The notes: generated from the sequence alone by a model not told the origin. Shown: positions 29,130 through 41,022, numbered from the stretch's first letter. The stretch: 64,000 bases of DNA from Locusta migratoria (GCA_026315105.1 JAOYRU010000065.1:1-64000); one strand, 5' to 3'. Made by a program: numbers and translations.

Positions 29130-29201
29130 TCCGGTGTGGTCTAGTGGCTAGGATATCTGGCTCTCACCCAGGAGGCCCGGGTTCGATTCCCGGCACCGGA
29201 A
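29130..29201 (+). tRNA. tRNA-Glu-CTC: tRNA-Glu (CTC), unit 12
   Basis: Same as unit 1 by eye. Confidence 0.95.
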
Positions 29202-29417
29202 TTTCACTTTTTAATGCACCTGTTATGCTACTTGCCTCGACGTTGCCCGGTTTGACGCTCCCCTGACGATTGTAGAAAGCTATCCAGAGTATAAACAACA
29301 GCAGTAACTGGCGGCGAAAGAGAGGCTTCTTCCCCAGACTCACAGTCATCAGGCTGTGGCGTGATGCTTTGCTGTGTATTGGAGCTAAGAGAGGAAGCTC
29401 TTTCGGGTGTACCCACG

Positions 29418-29489
29418 GCCGTGATCGTCTAGTGGTTAGGACATTGCGTTGTGGCCGCAATAACCCAGGTTCGAATCCTGGTCACGGCA
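29418..29489 (+). tRNA. tRNA-His-GTG: tRNA-His (GTG), unit 12
   Basis: Same as unit 1 by eye. Confidence 0.95.
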
Positions 29490-29865
29490 ATTTTGCACTA
29501 GTTTGTTTTTATTTTTTCCCCATCTCAGATCCTCCAAATTTTGTGACTCCCTCTACTATTCAGTGAGGAACTTTGCATATCGTAGTCTCTAATACATATG
29601 TTTTTTCAGAGTACACGAATCTTCCACCAAGCAGGGACATTGTGCATTTCTGTGTGTGCGTATACTACGATCTTCTCGCAGTCTGTTTGCCCATTTGATT
29701 TATACACCTTTGCCTTCCGACCGAGCGGCAGCGAGCGGCAGTCGAGCAAAGTCAGCAAAGTCAAGAGAAAGACCCCCCCCCCACGCACCCCCGAGCCGCC
29801 ATCCCTCGCCTGGAATGTCACTTCATAGTCCTCACAGAGAAGAACGTAAGAAAAGAACAAATAAA

Positions 29866-29927
29866 AGTGCTTAGTACGTAGCTTTGTTGTGGCCTCAATA
29901 TCTTAGGTTCGAATCCTGGTCACGGCA
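29866..29927 (+). pseudogene. tRNA-His 3' relic, unit 12
   Basis: Same as unit 1 by eye. Confidence 0.8.
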
Positions 29928-30213
29928 ATCAATTTCTGCAGTAGCTCTTTGCCTTGCTGTTGCTGCCCCCAACTAACCGTGAACAAATGTTGAGTGATAA
30001 TGACAGCTCTGTCTTTGTTTTTCACGTGTTCTCAGAGGTCAAATTGCGTACAACTGTTGGCCCAGGACAAGGTAGAAAATTGGGATGATGCGTGAGAAGT
30101 TTAGTTGAAAGGGGCACTTGTTTACGATGTGATGGATAAGCAGGCAGTCACAGTAGAATAGTATGCCCTGTTTGGATAAGAGATAAGAAGGCACAGTGCT
30201 TACACCCAGCGCA

Positions 30214-30295
30214 GGTAGCGTGGCCGAGCGGTCTAAGGCGCTGGTTTAAGGCACCAGTCTCTTCGGAGGCGTGGGTTCGAATCCCACCGCTGCCA
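30214..30295 (+). tRNA. tRNA-Leu-AAG: tRNA-Leu (AAG), unit 12
   Basis: Same as unit 1 by eye. Confidence 0.95.
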
Positions 30296-30533
30296 TAATT
30301 TTGTGGCACACCACGAAACTGGATCTTCAGGCTTTCTCTTCCACGATCGCAGCTAAAGCTGTCGGATGGTGTTTTCGTAGGGCAGGAATGATGTTTCTCT
30401 TGCTGCCAAGGGAGTACTCTCTGACGAGAGAGCGGAGGAAATGTGCCGTGCGACGATTGCATAGGCGTTTTGTTTCCTCTTGTAACTGCTTGCTGCAGAG
30501 CAAAAGCAACAGTATTGCGGTCGTCGTTCCAGT

Positions 30534-30615
30534 GGTAACGTGGCCGAGCGGTCTAAGGCGCTGGTTTTAGGCACCAGTCTCTTCGGAGGCGTGGGTTCGA
30601 ATCCCACCGTTGCCA
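30534..30615 (+). tRNA. tRNA-Leu-TAG: tRNA-Leu (TAG), unit 12
   Basis: Same as unit 1 by eye. Confidence 0.95.
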
Positions 30616-30704
30616 ATTGTTTGCTCTAATTTATTTATTTATTTTAATTCTTTTTTTTCCGAGAATGTAACGACTGCTTTTGTGGAAAGGATGCATCTCA
30701 TCCG

Positions 30705-30786
30705 ACGGCCGTGTCGTGTAGGTCTAAGGCGCTGGTTTCAGGCACCATTATCTTCGGAGGCGTGGGTTCGAATCCCATTGCTGCCA
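30705..30786 (+). pseudogene. Leu(CAG)-like relic, unit 12
   Basis: Same as unit 1 by eye. Confidence 0.8.
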
Positions 30787-31190
30787 AGGCATATAGTGTT
30801 TTCTCTCTCGAAGATGGGTGCATTCAGTAAGTGAGTATGAGACAACGAGTTAGTACATTTTCTCTATATTGTGGAATGTGCCACAGAAAGGCTTGCAACA
30901 ACAGGAATCTATCGAATTGGCGATGGAGAGGAAAACAGTAGCGATTTGAAGCGAATGCTGAGAAAATTTGCAGCCATTGGACGTAGAACGGAAATAGGTG
31001 CGGCGTTAGCGAGGGCTGTCTTGCACCAGTTGTGAGACGTTATTTCGAGCATGAAGGCAGGTGCAGTTTTGTCTCATGGTTGCTATAGGACGTCACCACG
31101 TAATAAATGTGGCGCATGGTGTTCTGAAATCAGCATTTTTGACTGTGGTGTGGTCATTATTATGCCTCGTGAAGGGAGTGTGCTTCGTAG

Positions 31191-31262
31191 TCCGGTGTGG
31201 TCTAGTGGCTAGGATATCTGGCTCTCACCCAGGAGGCCCGGGTTCGATTCCCGGCACCGGAA
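31191..31262 (+). tRNA. tRNA-Glu-CTC: tRNA-Glu (CTC), unit 13
   Basis: Same as unit 1 by eye. Confidence 0.95.
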
Positions 31263-31479
31263 TTTCACTTTTTAATGCACCTGTTATGCTACTTGCCTCG
31301 ACGTTGCCCGGTTTGACGCTCCCCTGACGATTGTAGAAAGCTATCCAGAGTATAAACAACAGCAGTAACTGGCGGCGAAAGAGAGGCTTCTTCCCCAGAC
31401 TCACAGTCATCAGGCTGTGGCGTGATGCTTTGCTGTGTATTGGAGCTAAGAGAGGAAGCTCTTTCGGGGTGTACCCACG

Positions 31480-31551
31480 GCCGTGATCGTCTAGTGGTTA
31501 GGACATTGCGTTGTGGCCGCAATAACCCAGGTTCGAATCCTGGTCACGGCA
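31480..31551 (+). tRNA. tRNA-His-GTG: tRNA-His (GTG), unit 13
   Basis: Same as unit 1 by eye. Confidence 0.95.
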
Positions 31552-31929
31552 ATTTTGCACTAGTTTGTTTTTATTTTTTCCCCATCTCAGATCCTCCAAA
31601 TTTTGTGACTCCCTCTACTATTCAGTGAGGAACTTTGCATATCGTAGTCTCTAATACATATGTTTTTTCAGAGTACACGAATCTTCCACCAAGCAGGGAC
31701 ATTGTGCATTTCTGTGTGTGCGTATACTACGATCTTCTCGCAGTCTGTTTGCCCATTTGATTTATACACCTTTGCCTTCCGACCGAGCGGCAGCGAGCGG
31801 CAGTCGAGCAAAGTCAGCAAAGTCAAGAGAAAGACCCCCCCCCCCCACGCACCCCCGAGCCGCCATCCCTCGCCTGGAATGTCACTTCATAGTCCTCACA
31901 GAGAAGAACGTAAGAAAAGAACAAATAAA

Positions 31930-31991
31930 AGTGCTTAGTACGTAGCTTTGTTGTGGCCTCAATATCTTAGGTTCGAATCCTGGTCACGGCA
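31930..31991 (+). pseudogene. tRNA-His 3' relic, unit 13
   Basis: Same as unit 1 by eye. Confidence 0.8.
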
Positions 31992-32277
31992 ATCAATTTC
32001 TGCAGTAGCTCTTTGCCTTGCTGTTGCTGCCCCCAACTAACCGTGAACAAATGTTGAGTGATAATGACAGCTCTGTCTTTGTTTTTCACGTGTTCTCAGA
32101 GGTCAAATTGCGTACAACTGTTGGCCCAGGACAAGGTAGAAAATTGGGATGATGCGTGAGAAGTTTAGTTGAAAGGGGCACTTGTTTACGATGTGATGGA
32201 TAAGCAGGCAGTCACAGTAGAATAGTATGCCCTGTTTGGATAAGAGATAAGAAGGCACAGTGCTTACACCCAGCGCA

Positions 32278-32359
32278 GGTAGCGTGGCCGAGCGGTCTAA
32301 GGCGCTGGTTTAAGGCACCAGTCTCTTCGGAGGCGTGGGTTCGAATCCCACCGCTGCCA
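32278..32359 (+). tRNA. tRNA-Leu-AAG: tRNA-Leu (AAG), unit 13
   Basis: Same as unit 1 by eye. Confidence 0.95.
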
Positions 32360-32597
32360 TAATTTTGTGGCACACCACGAAACTGGATCTTCAGGCTTTC
32401 TCTTCCACGATCGCAGCTAAAGCTGTCGGATGGTGTTTTCGTAGGGCAGGAATGATGTTTCTCTTGCTGCCAAGGGAGTACTCTCTGACGAGAGAGCGGA
32501 GGAAATGTGCCGTGCGACGATTGCATAGGCGTTTTGTTTCCTCTTGTAACTGCTTGCTGCAGAGCAAAAGCAACAGTATTGCGGTCGTCGTTCCAGT

Positions 32598-32679
32598 GGT
32601 AACGTGGCCGAGCGGTCTAAGGCGCTGGTTTTAGGCACCAGTCTCTTCGGAGGCGTGGGTTCGAATCCCACCGTTGCCA
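32598..32679 (+). tRNA. tRNA-Leu-TAG: tRNA-Leu (TAG), unit 13
   Basis: Same as unit 1 by eye. Confidence 0.95.
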
Positions 32680-32769
32680 ATTGTTTGCTCTAATTTATTT
32701 ATTTATTTTAATTCTTTTTTTTTCCGAGAATGTAACGACTGCTTTTGTGGAAAGGATGCATCTCATCCG

Positions 32770-32851
32770 ACGGCCGTGTCGTGTAGGTCTAAGGCGCTGG
32801 TTTCAGGCACCATTATCTTCGGAGGCGTGGGTTCGAATCCCATTGCTGCCA
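32770..32851 (+). pseudogene. Leu(CAG)-like relic, unit 13
   Basis: Same as unit 1 by eye. Confidence 0.8.
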
Positions 32852-33255
32852 AGGCATATAGTGTTTTCTCTCTCGAAGATGGGTGCATTCAGTAAGTGAG
32901 TATGAGAGAACGAGTTAGTACATTTTCTCTATATTGTGGAATGTGCCACAGAAAGGCTTGCAACAACAGGAATCTATCGAATTGGCGATGGAGAGGAAAA
33001 CAGTAGCGATTTGAAGCGAATGCTGAGAAAATTTGCAGCCATTGGACGTAGAACGGAAATAGGTGCGGCGTTAGCGAGGGCTGTCTTGCACCAGTTGTGA
33101 GACGTTATTTCGAGCATGAAGGCAGGTGCAGTTTTGTCTCATGGTTGCTATAGGACGTCACCACGTAATAAATGTGGCGCATGGTGTTCTGAAATCAGCA
33201 TTTTTGACTGTGGTGTGGTCATTATTATGCCTCGTGAAGGGAGTGTGCTTCGTAG

Positions 33256-33327
33256 TCCGGTGTGGTCTAGTGGCTAGGATATCTGGCTCTCACCCAGGAG
33301 GCCCGGGTTCGATTCCCGGCACCGGAA
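33256..33327 (+). tRNA. tRNA-Glu-CTC: tRNA-Glu (CTC), unit 14
   Basis: Same as unit 1 by eye. Confidence 0.95.
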
Positions 33328-33544
33328 TTTCACTTTTTAATGCACCTGTTATGCTACTTGCCTCGACGTTGCCCGGTTTGACGCTCCCCTGACGATTGTA
33401 GAAAGCTATCCAGAGTATAAACAACAGCAGTAACTGGCGGCGAAAGAGAGGCTTCTTCCCCAGACTCACAGTCATCAGGCTGTGGCGTGATGCTTTGCTG
33501 TGTATTGGAGCTAAGAGAGGAAGCTCTTTCGGGGTGTACCCACG

Positions 33545-33616
33545 GCCGTGATCGTCTAGTGGTTAGGACATTGCGTTGTGGCCGCAATAACCCAGGTTCG
33601 AATCCTGGTCACGGCA
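33545..33616 (+). tRNA. tRNA-His-GTG: tRNA-His (GTG), unit 14
   Basis: Same as unit 1 by eye. Confidence 0.95.
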
Positions 33617-33993
33617 ATTTTGCACTAGTTTGTTTTTATTTTTTCCCCATCTCAGATCCTCCAAATTTTGTGACTCCCTCTACTATTCAGTGAGGAACTT
33701 TGCATATCGTAGTCTCTAATACATATGTTTTTTCAGAGTACACGAATCTTCCACCAAGCAGGGACATTGTGCATTTCTGTGTGTGCGTATACTACGATCT
33801 TCTCGCAGTCTGTTTGCCCATTTGATTTATACACCTTTGCCTTCCGACCGAGCGGCAGCGAGCGGCAGTCGAGCAAAGTCAGCAAAGTCAAGAGAAAGAC
33901 CCCCCCCCCCACGCACCCCCGAGCCGCCATCCCTCGCCTGGAATGTCACTTCATAGTCCTCACAGAGAAGAACGTAAGAAAAGAACAAATAAA

Positions 33994-34055
33994 AGTGCTT
34001 AGTACGTAGCTTTGTTGTGGCCTCAATATCTTAGGTTCGAATCCTGGTCACGGCA
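33994..34055 (+). pseudogene. tRNA-His 3' relic, unit 14
   Basis: Same as unit 1 by eye. Confidence 0.8.
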
Positions 34056-34341
34056 ATCAATTTCTGCAGTAGCTCTTTGCCTTGCTGTTGCTGCCCCCAA
34101 CTAACCGTGAACAAATGTTGAGTGATAATGACAGCTCTGTCTTTGTTTTTCACGTGTTCTCAGAGGTCAAATTGCGTACAACTGTTGGCCCAGGACAAGG
34201 TAGAAAATTGGGATGATGCGTGAGAAGTTTAGTTGAAAGGGGCACTTGTTTACGATGTGATGGATAAGCAGGCAGTCACAGTAGAATAGTATGCCCTGTT
34301 TGGATAAGAGATAAGAAGGCACAGTGCTTACACCCAGCGCA

Positions 34342-34423
34342 GGTAGCGTGGCCGAGCGGTCTAAGGCGCTGGTTTAAGGCACCAGTCTCTTCGGAGGCGT
34401 GGGTTCGAATCCCACCGCTGCCA
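34342..34423 (+). tRNA. tRNA-Leu-AAG: tRNA-Leu (AAG), unit 14
   Basis: Same as unit 1 by eye. Confidence 0.95.
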
Positions 34424-34661
34424 TAATTTTGTGGCACACCACGAAACTGGATCTTCAGGCTTTCTCTTCCACGATCGCAGCTAAAGCTGTCGGATGGTGT
34501 TTTCGTAGGGCAGGAATGATGTTTCTCTTGCTGCCAAGGGAGTACTCTCTGACGAGAGAGCGGAGGAAATGTGCCGTGCGACGATTGCATAGGCGTTTTG
34601 TTTCCTCTTGTAACTGCTTGCTGCAGAGCAAAAGCAACAGTATTGCGGTCGTCGTTCCAGT

Positions 34662-34743
34662 GGTAACGTGGCCGAGCGGTCTAAGGCGCTGGTTTTAGGC
34701 ACCAGTCTCTTCGGAGGCGTGGGTTCGAATCCCACCGTTGCCA
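34662..34743 (+). tRNA. tRNA-Leu-TAG: tRNA-Leu (TAG), unit 14
   Basis: Same as unit 1 by eye. Confidence 0.95.
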
Positions 34744-34833
34744 ATTGTTTGCTCTAATTTATTTATTTATTTTAATTCTTTTTTTTTCCGAGAATGTAAC
34801 GACTGCTTTTGTGGAAAGGATGCATCTCATCCG

Positions 34834-34915
34834 ACGGCCGTGTCGTGTAGGTCTAAGGCGCTGGTTTCAGGCACCATTATCTTCGGAGGCGTGGGTTCGA
34901 ATCCCATTGCTGCCA
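34834..34915 (+). pseudogene. Leu(CAG)-like relic, unit 14
   Basis: Same as unit 1 by eye. Confidence 0.8.
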
Positions 34916-35319
34916 AGGCATATAGTGTTTTCTCTCTCGAAGATGGGTGCATTCAGTAAGTGAGTATGAGACAACGAGTTAGTACATTTTCTCTATATTG
35001 TGGAATGTGCCACAGAAAGGCTTGCAACAACAGGAATCTATCGAATTGGCGATGGAGAGGAAAACAGTAGCGATTTGAAGCGAATGCTGAGAAAATTTGC
35101 AGCCATTGGACGTAGAACGGAAATAGGTGCGGCGTTAGCGAGGGCTGTCTTGCACCAGTTGTGAGACGTTATTTCGAGCATGAAGGCAGGTGCAGTTTTG
35201 TCTCATGGTTGCTATAGGACGTCACCACGTAATAAATGTGGCGCATGGTGTTCTGAAATCAGCATTTTTGACTGTGGTGTGGTCATTATTATGCCTCGTG
35301 AAGGGAGTGTGCTTCGTAG

Positions 35320-35391
35320 TCCGGTGTGGTCTAGTGGCTAGGATATCTGGCTCTCACCCAGGAGGCCCGGGTTCGATTCCCGGCACCGGAA
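35320..35391 (+). tRNA. tRNA-Glu-CTC: tRNA-Glu (CTC), unit 15
   Basis: Same as unit 1 by eye. Confidence 0.95.
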
Positions 35392-35608
35392 TTTCACTTT
35401 TTAATGCACCTGTTATGCTACTTGCCTCGACGTTGCCCGGTTTGACGCTCCCCTGACGATTGTAGAAAGCTATCCAGAGTATAAACAACAGCAGTAACTG
35501 GCGGCGAAAGAGAGGCTTCTTCCCCAGACTCACAGTCATCAGGCTGTGGCGTGCTGCTTTGCTGTGTATTGGAGCTAAGAGAGGAAGCTCTTTCGGGGTG
35601 TACCCACG

Positions 35609-35680
35609 GCCGTGATCGTCTAGTGGTTAGGACATTGCGTTGTGGCCGCAATAACCCAGGTTCGAATCCTGGTCACGGCA
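35609..35680 (+). tRNA. tRNA-His-GTG: tRNA-His (GTG), unit 15
   Basis: Same as unit 1 by eye. Confidence 0.95.
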
Positions 35681-36055
35681 ATTTTGCACTAGTTTGTTTT
35701 TATTTTTTCCCCATCTCAGATCCTCCAAATTTTGTGACTCCCTCTACTATTCAGTGAGGAACTTTGCATATCGTAGTCTCTAATACATATGTTTTTTCAG
35801 AGTACACGAATCTTCCACCAAGCAGGGACATTGTGCATTTCTGTGTGTGCGTATACTACGATCTTCTCGCAGTCTGTTTGCCCATTTGATTTATACACCT
35901 TTGCCTTCCGACCGAGCGGCAGCGAGCGGCAGTCGAGCAAAGTCAGCAAAGTCAAGAGAAAGACCCCCCCCCACGCACCCCCGAGCCGCCATCCCTCGCC
36001 TGGAATGTCACTTCATAGTCCTCACAGAGAAGAACGTAAGAAAAGAACAAATAAA

Positions 36056-36117
36056 AGTGCTTAGTACGTAGCTTTGTTGTGGCCTCAATATCTTAGGTTC
36101 GAATCCTGGTCACGGCA
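36056..36117 (+). pseudogene. tRNA-His 3' relic, unit 15
   Basis: Same as unit 1 by eye. Confidence 0.8.
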
Positions 36118-36403
36118 ATCAATTTCTGCAGTAGCTCTTTGCCTTGCTGTTGCTGCCCCCAACTAACCGTGAACAAATGTTGAGTGATAATGACAGCTCT
36201 GTCTTTGTTTTTCACGTGTTCTCAGAGGTCAAATTGCGTACAACTGTTGGCCCAGGACAAGGTAGAAAATTGGGATGATGCGTGAGAAGTTTAGTTGAAA
36301 GGGGCACTTGTTTACGATGTGATGGATAAGCAGGCAGTCACAGTAGAATAGTATGCCCTGTTTGGATAAGAGATAAGAAGGCACAGTGCTTACACCCAGC
36401 GCA

Positions 36404-36485
36404 GGTAGCGTGGCCGAGCGGTCTAAGGCGCTGGTTTAAGGCACCAGTCTCTTCGGAGGCGTGGGTTCGAATCCCACCGCTGCCA
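36404..36485 (+). tRNA. tRNA-Leu-AAG: tRNA-Leu (AAG), unit 15
   Basis: Same as unit 1 by eye. Confidence 0.95.
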
Positions 36486-36723
36486 TAATTTTGTGGCACA
36501 CCACGAAACTGGATCTTCAGGCTTTCTCTTCCACGATCGCAGCTAAAGCTGTCGGATGGTGTTTTCGTAGGGCAGGAATGATGTTTCTCTTGCTGCCAAG
36601 GGAGTACTCTCTGACGAGAGAGCGGAGGAAATGTGCCGTGCGACGATTGCATAGGCGTTTTGTTTCCTCTTGTAACTGCTTGCTGCAGAGCAAAAGCAAC
36701 AGTATTGCGGTCGTCGTTCCAGT

Positions 36724-36805
36724 GGTAACGTGGCCGAGCGGTCTAAGGCGCTGGTTTTAGGCACCAGTCTCTTCGGAGGCGTGGGTTCGAATCCCACCGT
36801 TGCCA
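36724..36805 (+). tRNA. tRNA-Leu-TAG: tRNA-Leu (TAG), unit 15
   Basis: Same as unit 1 by eye. Confidence 0.95.
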
Positions 36806-36894
36806 ATTGTTTGCTCTAATTTATTTATTTATTTTAATTCTTTTTTTTCCGAGAATGTAACGACTGCTTTTGTGGAAAGGATGCATCTCATCCG

Positions 36895-36976
36895 ACGGCC
36901 GTGTCGTGTAGGTCTAAGGCGCTGGTTTCAGGCACCATTATCTTCGGAGGCGTGGGTTCGAATCCCATTGCTGCCA
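36895..36976 (+). pseudogene. Leu(CAG)-like relic, unit 15
   Basis: Same as unit 1 by eye. Confidence 0.8.
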
Positions 36977-37380
36977 AGGCATATAGTGTTTTCTCTCTCG
37001 AAGATGGGTGCATTCAGTAAGTGAGTATGAGACAACGAGTTAGTACATTTTCTCTATATTGTGGAATGTGCCACAGAAAGGCTTGCAACAACAGGAATCT
37101 ATCGAATTGGCGATGGAGAGGAAAACAGTAGCGATTTGAAGCGAATGCTGAGAAAATTTGCAGCCATTGGACGTAGAACGGAAATAGGTGCGGCGTTAGC
37201 GAGGGCTGTCTTGCACCAGTTGTGAGACGTTATTTCGAGCATGAAGGCAGGTGCAGTTTTGTCTCATGGTTGCTATAGGACGTCACCACGTAATAAATGT
37301 GGCGCATGGTGTTCTGAAATCAGCATTTTTGACTGTGGTGTGGTCATTATTATGCCTCGTGAAGGGAGTGTGCTTCGTAG

Positions 37381-37452
37381 TCCGGTGTGGTCTAGTGGCT
37401 AGGATATCTGGCTCTCACCCAGGAGGCCCGGGTTCGATTCCCGGCACCGGAA
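37381..37452 (+). tRNA. tRNA-Glu-CTC: tRNA-Glu (CTC), unit 16
   Basis: Same as unit 1 by eye. Confidence 0.95.
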
Positions 37453-37669
37453 TTTCACTTTTTAATGCACCTGTTATGCTACTTGCCTCGACGTTGCCCG
37501 GTTTGACGCTCCCCTGACGATTGTAGAAAGCTATCCAGAGTATAAACAACAGCAGTAACTGGCGGCGAAAGAGAGGCTTCTTCCCCAGACTCACAGTCAT
37601 CAGGCTGTGGCGTGATGCTTTGCTGTGTATTGGAGCTAAGAGAGGAAGCTCTTTCGGGGTGTACCCACG

Positions 37670-37741
37670 GCCGTGATCGTCTAGTGGTTAGGACATTGCG
37701 TTGTGGCCGCAATAACCCAGGTTCGAATCCTGGTCACGGCA
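37670..37741 (+). tRNA. tRNA-His-GTG: tRNA-His (GTG), unit 16
   Basis: Same as unit 1 by eye. Confidence 0.95.
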
Positions 37742-38118
37742 ATTTTGCACTAGTTTGTTTTTATTTTTTCCCCATCTCAGATCCTCCAAATTTTGTGACT
37801 CCCTCTACTATTCAGTGAGGAACTTTGCATATCGTAGTCTCTAATACATATGTTTTTTCAGAGTACACGAATCTTCCACCAAGCAGGGACATTGTGCATT
37901 TCTGTGTGTGCGTATACTACGATCTTCTCGCAGTCTGTTTGCCCATTTGATTTATACACCTTTGCCTTCCGACCGAGCGGCAGCGAGCGGCAGTCGAGCA
38001 AAGTCAGCAAAGTCAAGAGAAAGACCCCCCCCCCCACGCACCCCCGAGCCGCCATCCCTCGCCTGGAATGTCACTTCATAGTCCTCACAGAGAAGAACGT
38101 AAGAAAAGAACAAATAAA

Positions 38119-38180
38119 AGTGCTTAGTACGTAGCTTTGTTGTGGCCTCAATATCTTAGGTTCGAATCCTGGTCACGGCA
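38119..38180 (+). pseudogene. tRNA-His 3' relic, unit 16
   Basis: Same as unit 1 by eye. Confidence 0.8.
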
Positions 38181-38466
38181 ATCAATTTCTGCAGTAGCTC
38201 TTTGCCTTGCTGTTGCTGCCCCCAACTAACCGTGAACAAATGTTGAGTGATAATGACAGCTCTGTCTTTGTTTTTCACGTGTTCTCAGAGGTCAAATTGC
38301 GTACAACTGTTGGCCCAGGACAAGGTAGAAAATTGGGATGATGCGTGAGAAGTTTAGTTGAAAGGGGCACTTGTTTACGATGTGATGGATAAGCAGGCAG
38401 TCACAGTAGAATAGTATGCCCTGTTTGGATAAGAGATAAGAAGGCACAGTGCTTACACCCAGCGCA

Positions 38467-38548
38467 GGTAGCGTGGCCGAGCGGTCTAAGGCGCTGGTTT
38501 AAGGCACCAGTCTCTTCGGAGGCGTGGGTTCGAATCCCACCGCTGCCA
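38467..38548 (+). tRNA. tRNA-Leu-AAG: tRNA-Leu (AAG), unit 16
   Basis: Same as unit 1 by eye. Confidence 0.95.
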
Positions 38549-38786
38549 TAATTTTGTGGCACACCACGAAACTGGATCTTCAGGCTTTCTCTTCCACGAT
38601 CGCAGCTAAAGCTGTCGGATGGTGTTTTCGTAGGGCAGGAATGATGTTTCTCTTGCTGCCAAGGGAGTACTCTCTGACGAGAGAGCGGAGGAAATGTGCC
38701 GTGCGACGATTGCATAGGCGTTTTGTTTCCTCTTGTAACTGCTTGCTGCAGAGCAAAAGCAACAGTATTGCGGTCGTCGTTCCAGT

Positions 38787-38868
38787 GGTAACGTGGCCGA
38801 GCGGTCTAAGGCGCTGGTTTTAGGCACCAGTCTCTTCGGAGGCGTGGGTTCGAATCCCACCGTTGCCA
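38787..38868 (+). tRNA. tRNA-Leu-TAG: tRNA-Leu (TAG), unit 16
   Basis: Same as unit 1 by eye. Confidence 0.95.
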
Positions 38869-38958
38869 ATTGTTTGCTCTAATTTATTTATTTATTTTAA
38901 TTCTTTTTTTTTCCGAGAATGTAACGACTGCTTTTGTGGAAAGGATGCATCTCATCCG

Positions 38959-39040
38959 ACGGCCGTGTCGTGTAGGTCTAAGGCGCTGGTTTCAGGCACC
39001 ATTATCTTCGGAGGCGTGGGTTCGAATCCCATTGCTGCCA
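38959..39040 (+). pseudogene. Leu(CAG)-like relic, unit 16
   Basis: Same as unit 1 by eye. Confidence 0.8.
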
Positions 39041-39444
39041 AGGCATATAGTGTTTTCTCTCTCGAAGATGGGTGCATTCAGTAAGTGAGTATGAGAGAAC
39101 GAGTTAGTACATTTTCTCTATATTGTGGAATGTGCCACAGAAAGGCTTGCAACAACAGGAATCTATCGAATTGGCGATGGAGAGGAAAACAGTAGCGATT
39201 TGAAGCGAATGCTGAGAAAATTTGCAGCCATTGGACGTAGAACGGAAATAGGTGCGGCGTTAGCGAGGGCTGTCTTGCACCAGTTGTGAGACGTTATTTC
39301 GAGCATGAAGGCAGGTGCAGTTTTGTCTCATGGTTGCTATAGGACGTCACCACGTAATAAATGTGGCGCATGGTGTTCTGAAATCAGCATTTTTGACTGT
39401 GGTGTGGTCATTATTATGCCTCGTGAAGGGAGTGTGCTTCGTAG

Positions 39445-39516
39445 TCCGGTGTGGTCTAGTGGCTAGGATATCTGGCTCTCACCCAGGAGGCCCGGGTTCG
39501 ATTCCCGGCACCGGAA
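39445..39516 (+). tRNA. tRNA-Glu-CTC: tRNA-Glu (CTC), unit 17
   Basis: Same as unit 1 by eye. Confidence 0.95.
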
Positions 39517-39733
39517 TTTCACTTTTTAATGCACCTGTTATGCTACTTGCCTCGACGTTGCCCGGTTTGACGCTCCCCTGACGATTGTAGAAAGCTATCC
39601 AGAGTATAAACAACAGCAGTAACTGGCGGCGAAAGAGAGGCTTCTTCCCCAGACTCACAGTCATCAGGCTGTGGCGTGATGCTTTGCTGTGTATTGGAGC
39701 TAAGAGAGGAAGCTCTTTCGGGGTGTACCCACG

Positions 39734-39805
39734 GCCGTGATCGTCTAGTGGTTAGGACATTGCGTTGTGGCCGCAATAACCCAGGTTCGAATCCTGGTCA
39801 CGGCA
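39734..39805 (+). tRNA. tRNA-His-GTG: tRNA-His (GTG), unit 17
   Basis: Same as unit 1 by eye. Confidence 0.95.
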
Positions 39806-40182
39806 ATTTTGCACTAGTTTGTTTTTATTTTTTCCCCATCTCAGATCCTCCAAATTTTGTGACTCCCTCTACTATTCAGTGAGGAACTTTGCATATCGTA
39901 GTCTCTAATACATATGTTTTTTCAGAGTACACGAATCTTCCACCAAGCAGGGACATTGTGCATTTCTGTGTGTGCGTATACTACGATCTTCTCGCAGTCT
40001 GTTTGCCCATTTGATTTATACACCTTTGCCTTCCGACCGAGCGGCAGCGAGCGGCAGTCGAGCAAAGTCAGCAAAGTCAAGAGAAAGACCCCCCCCCCCA
40101 CGCACCCCCGAGCCGCCATCCCTCGCCTGGAATGTCACTTCATAGTCCTCACAGAGAAGAACGTAAGAAAAGAACAAATAAA

Positions 40183-40244
40183 AGTGCTTAGTACGTAGCT
40201 TTGTTGTGGCCTCAATATCTTAGGTTCGAATCCTGGTCACGGCA
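40183..40244 (+). pseudogene. tRNA-His 3' relic, unit 17
   Basis: Same as unit 1 by eye. Confidence 0.8.
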
Positions 40245-40530
40245 ATCAATTTCTGCAGTAGCTCTTTGCCTTGCTGTTGCTGCCCCCAACTAACCGTGAA
40301 CAAATGTTGAGTGATAATGACAGCTCTGTCTTTGTTTTTCACGTGTTCTCAGAGGTCAAATTGCGTACAACTGTTGGCCCAGGACAAGGTAGAAAATTGG
40401 GATGATGCGTGAGAAGTTTAGTTGAAAGGGGCACTTGTTTACGATGTGATGGATAAGCAGGCAGTCACAGTAGAATAGTATGCCCTGTTTGGATAAGAGA
40501 TAAGAAGGCACAGTGCTTACACCCAGCGCA

Positions 40531-40612
40531 GGTAGCGTGGCCGAGCGGTCTAAGGCGCTGGTTTAAGGCACCAGTCTCTTCGGAGGCGTGGGTTCGAATC
40601 CCACCGCTGCCA
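40531..40612 (+). tRNA. tRNA-Leu-AAG: tRNA-Leu (AAG), unit 17
   Basis: Same as unit 1 by eye. Confidence 0.95.
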
Positions 40613-40850
40613 TAATTTTGTGGCACACCACGAAACTGGATCTTCAGGCTTTCTCTTCCACGATCGCAGCTAAAGCTGTCGGATGGTGTTTTCGTAGGGC
40701 AGGAATGATGTTTCTCTTGCTGCCAAGGGAGTACTCTCTGACGAGAGAGCGGAGGAAATGTGCCGTGCGACGATTGCATAGGCGTTTTGTTTCCTCTTGT
40801 AACTGCTTGCTGCAGAGCAAAAGCAACAGTATTGCGGTCGTCGTTCCAGT

Positions 40851-40932
40851 GGTAACGTGGCCGAGCGGTCTAAGGCGCTGGTTTTAGGCACCAGTCTCTT
40901 CGGAGGCGTGGGTTCGAATCCCACCGTTGCCA
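40851..40932 (+). tRNA. tRNA-Leu-TAG: tRNA-Leu (TAG), unit 17
   Basis: Same as unit 1 by eye. Confidence 0.95.
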
Positions 40933-41022
40933 ATTGTTTGCTCTAATTTATTTATTTATTTTAATTCTTTTTTTTTCCGAGAATGTAACGACTGCTTTTG
41001 TGGAAAGGATGCATCTCATCCG

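Larger units (their letters stand above)
28726..30786 (+). repeat. tRNA cassette repeat, unit 12
   Basis: 2061 bp; A3, C-run 10, T-run 8. Confidence 0.98.
30787..32851 (+). repeat. tRNA cassette repeat, unit 13
   Basis: 2065 bp; A4, C-run 12, T-run 9. First unit of a three-unit block repeated as units 16-18. Confidence 0.98.
32852..34915 (+). repeat. tRNA cassette repeat, unit 14
   Basis: 2064 bp; A4, C-run 11, T-run 9; rare G at 32908 shared only with unit 17. Confidence 0.98.
34916..36976 (+). repeat. tRNA cassette repeat, unit 15
   Basis: 2061 bp; C4, C-run 9, T-run 8. Confidence 0.98.
36977..39040 (+). repeat. tRNA cassette repeat, unit 16
   Basis: 2064 bp; A4, C-run 11, T-run 9. First unit of the second copy of the three-unit block. 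Confidence 0.98.
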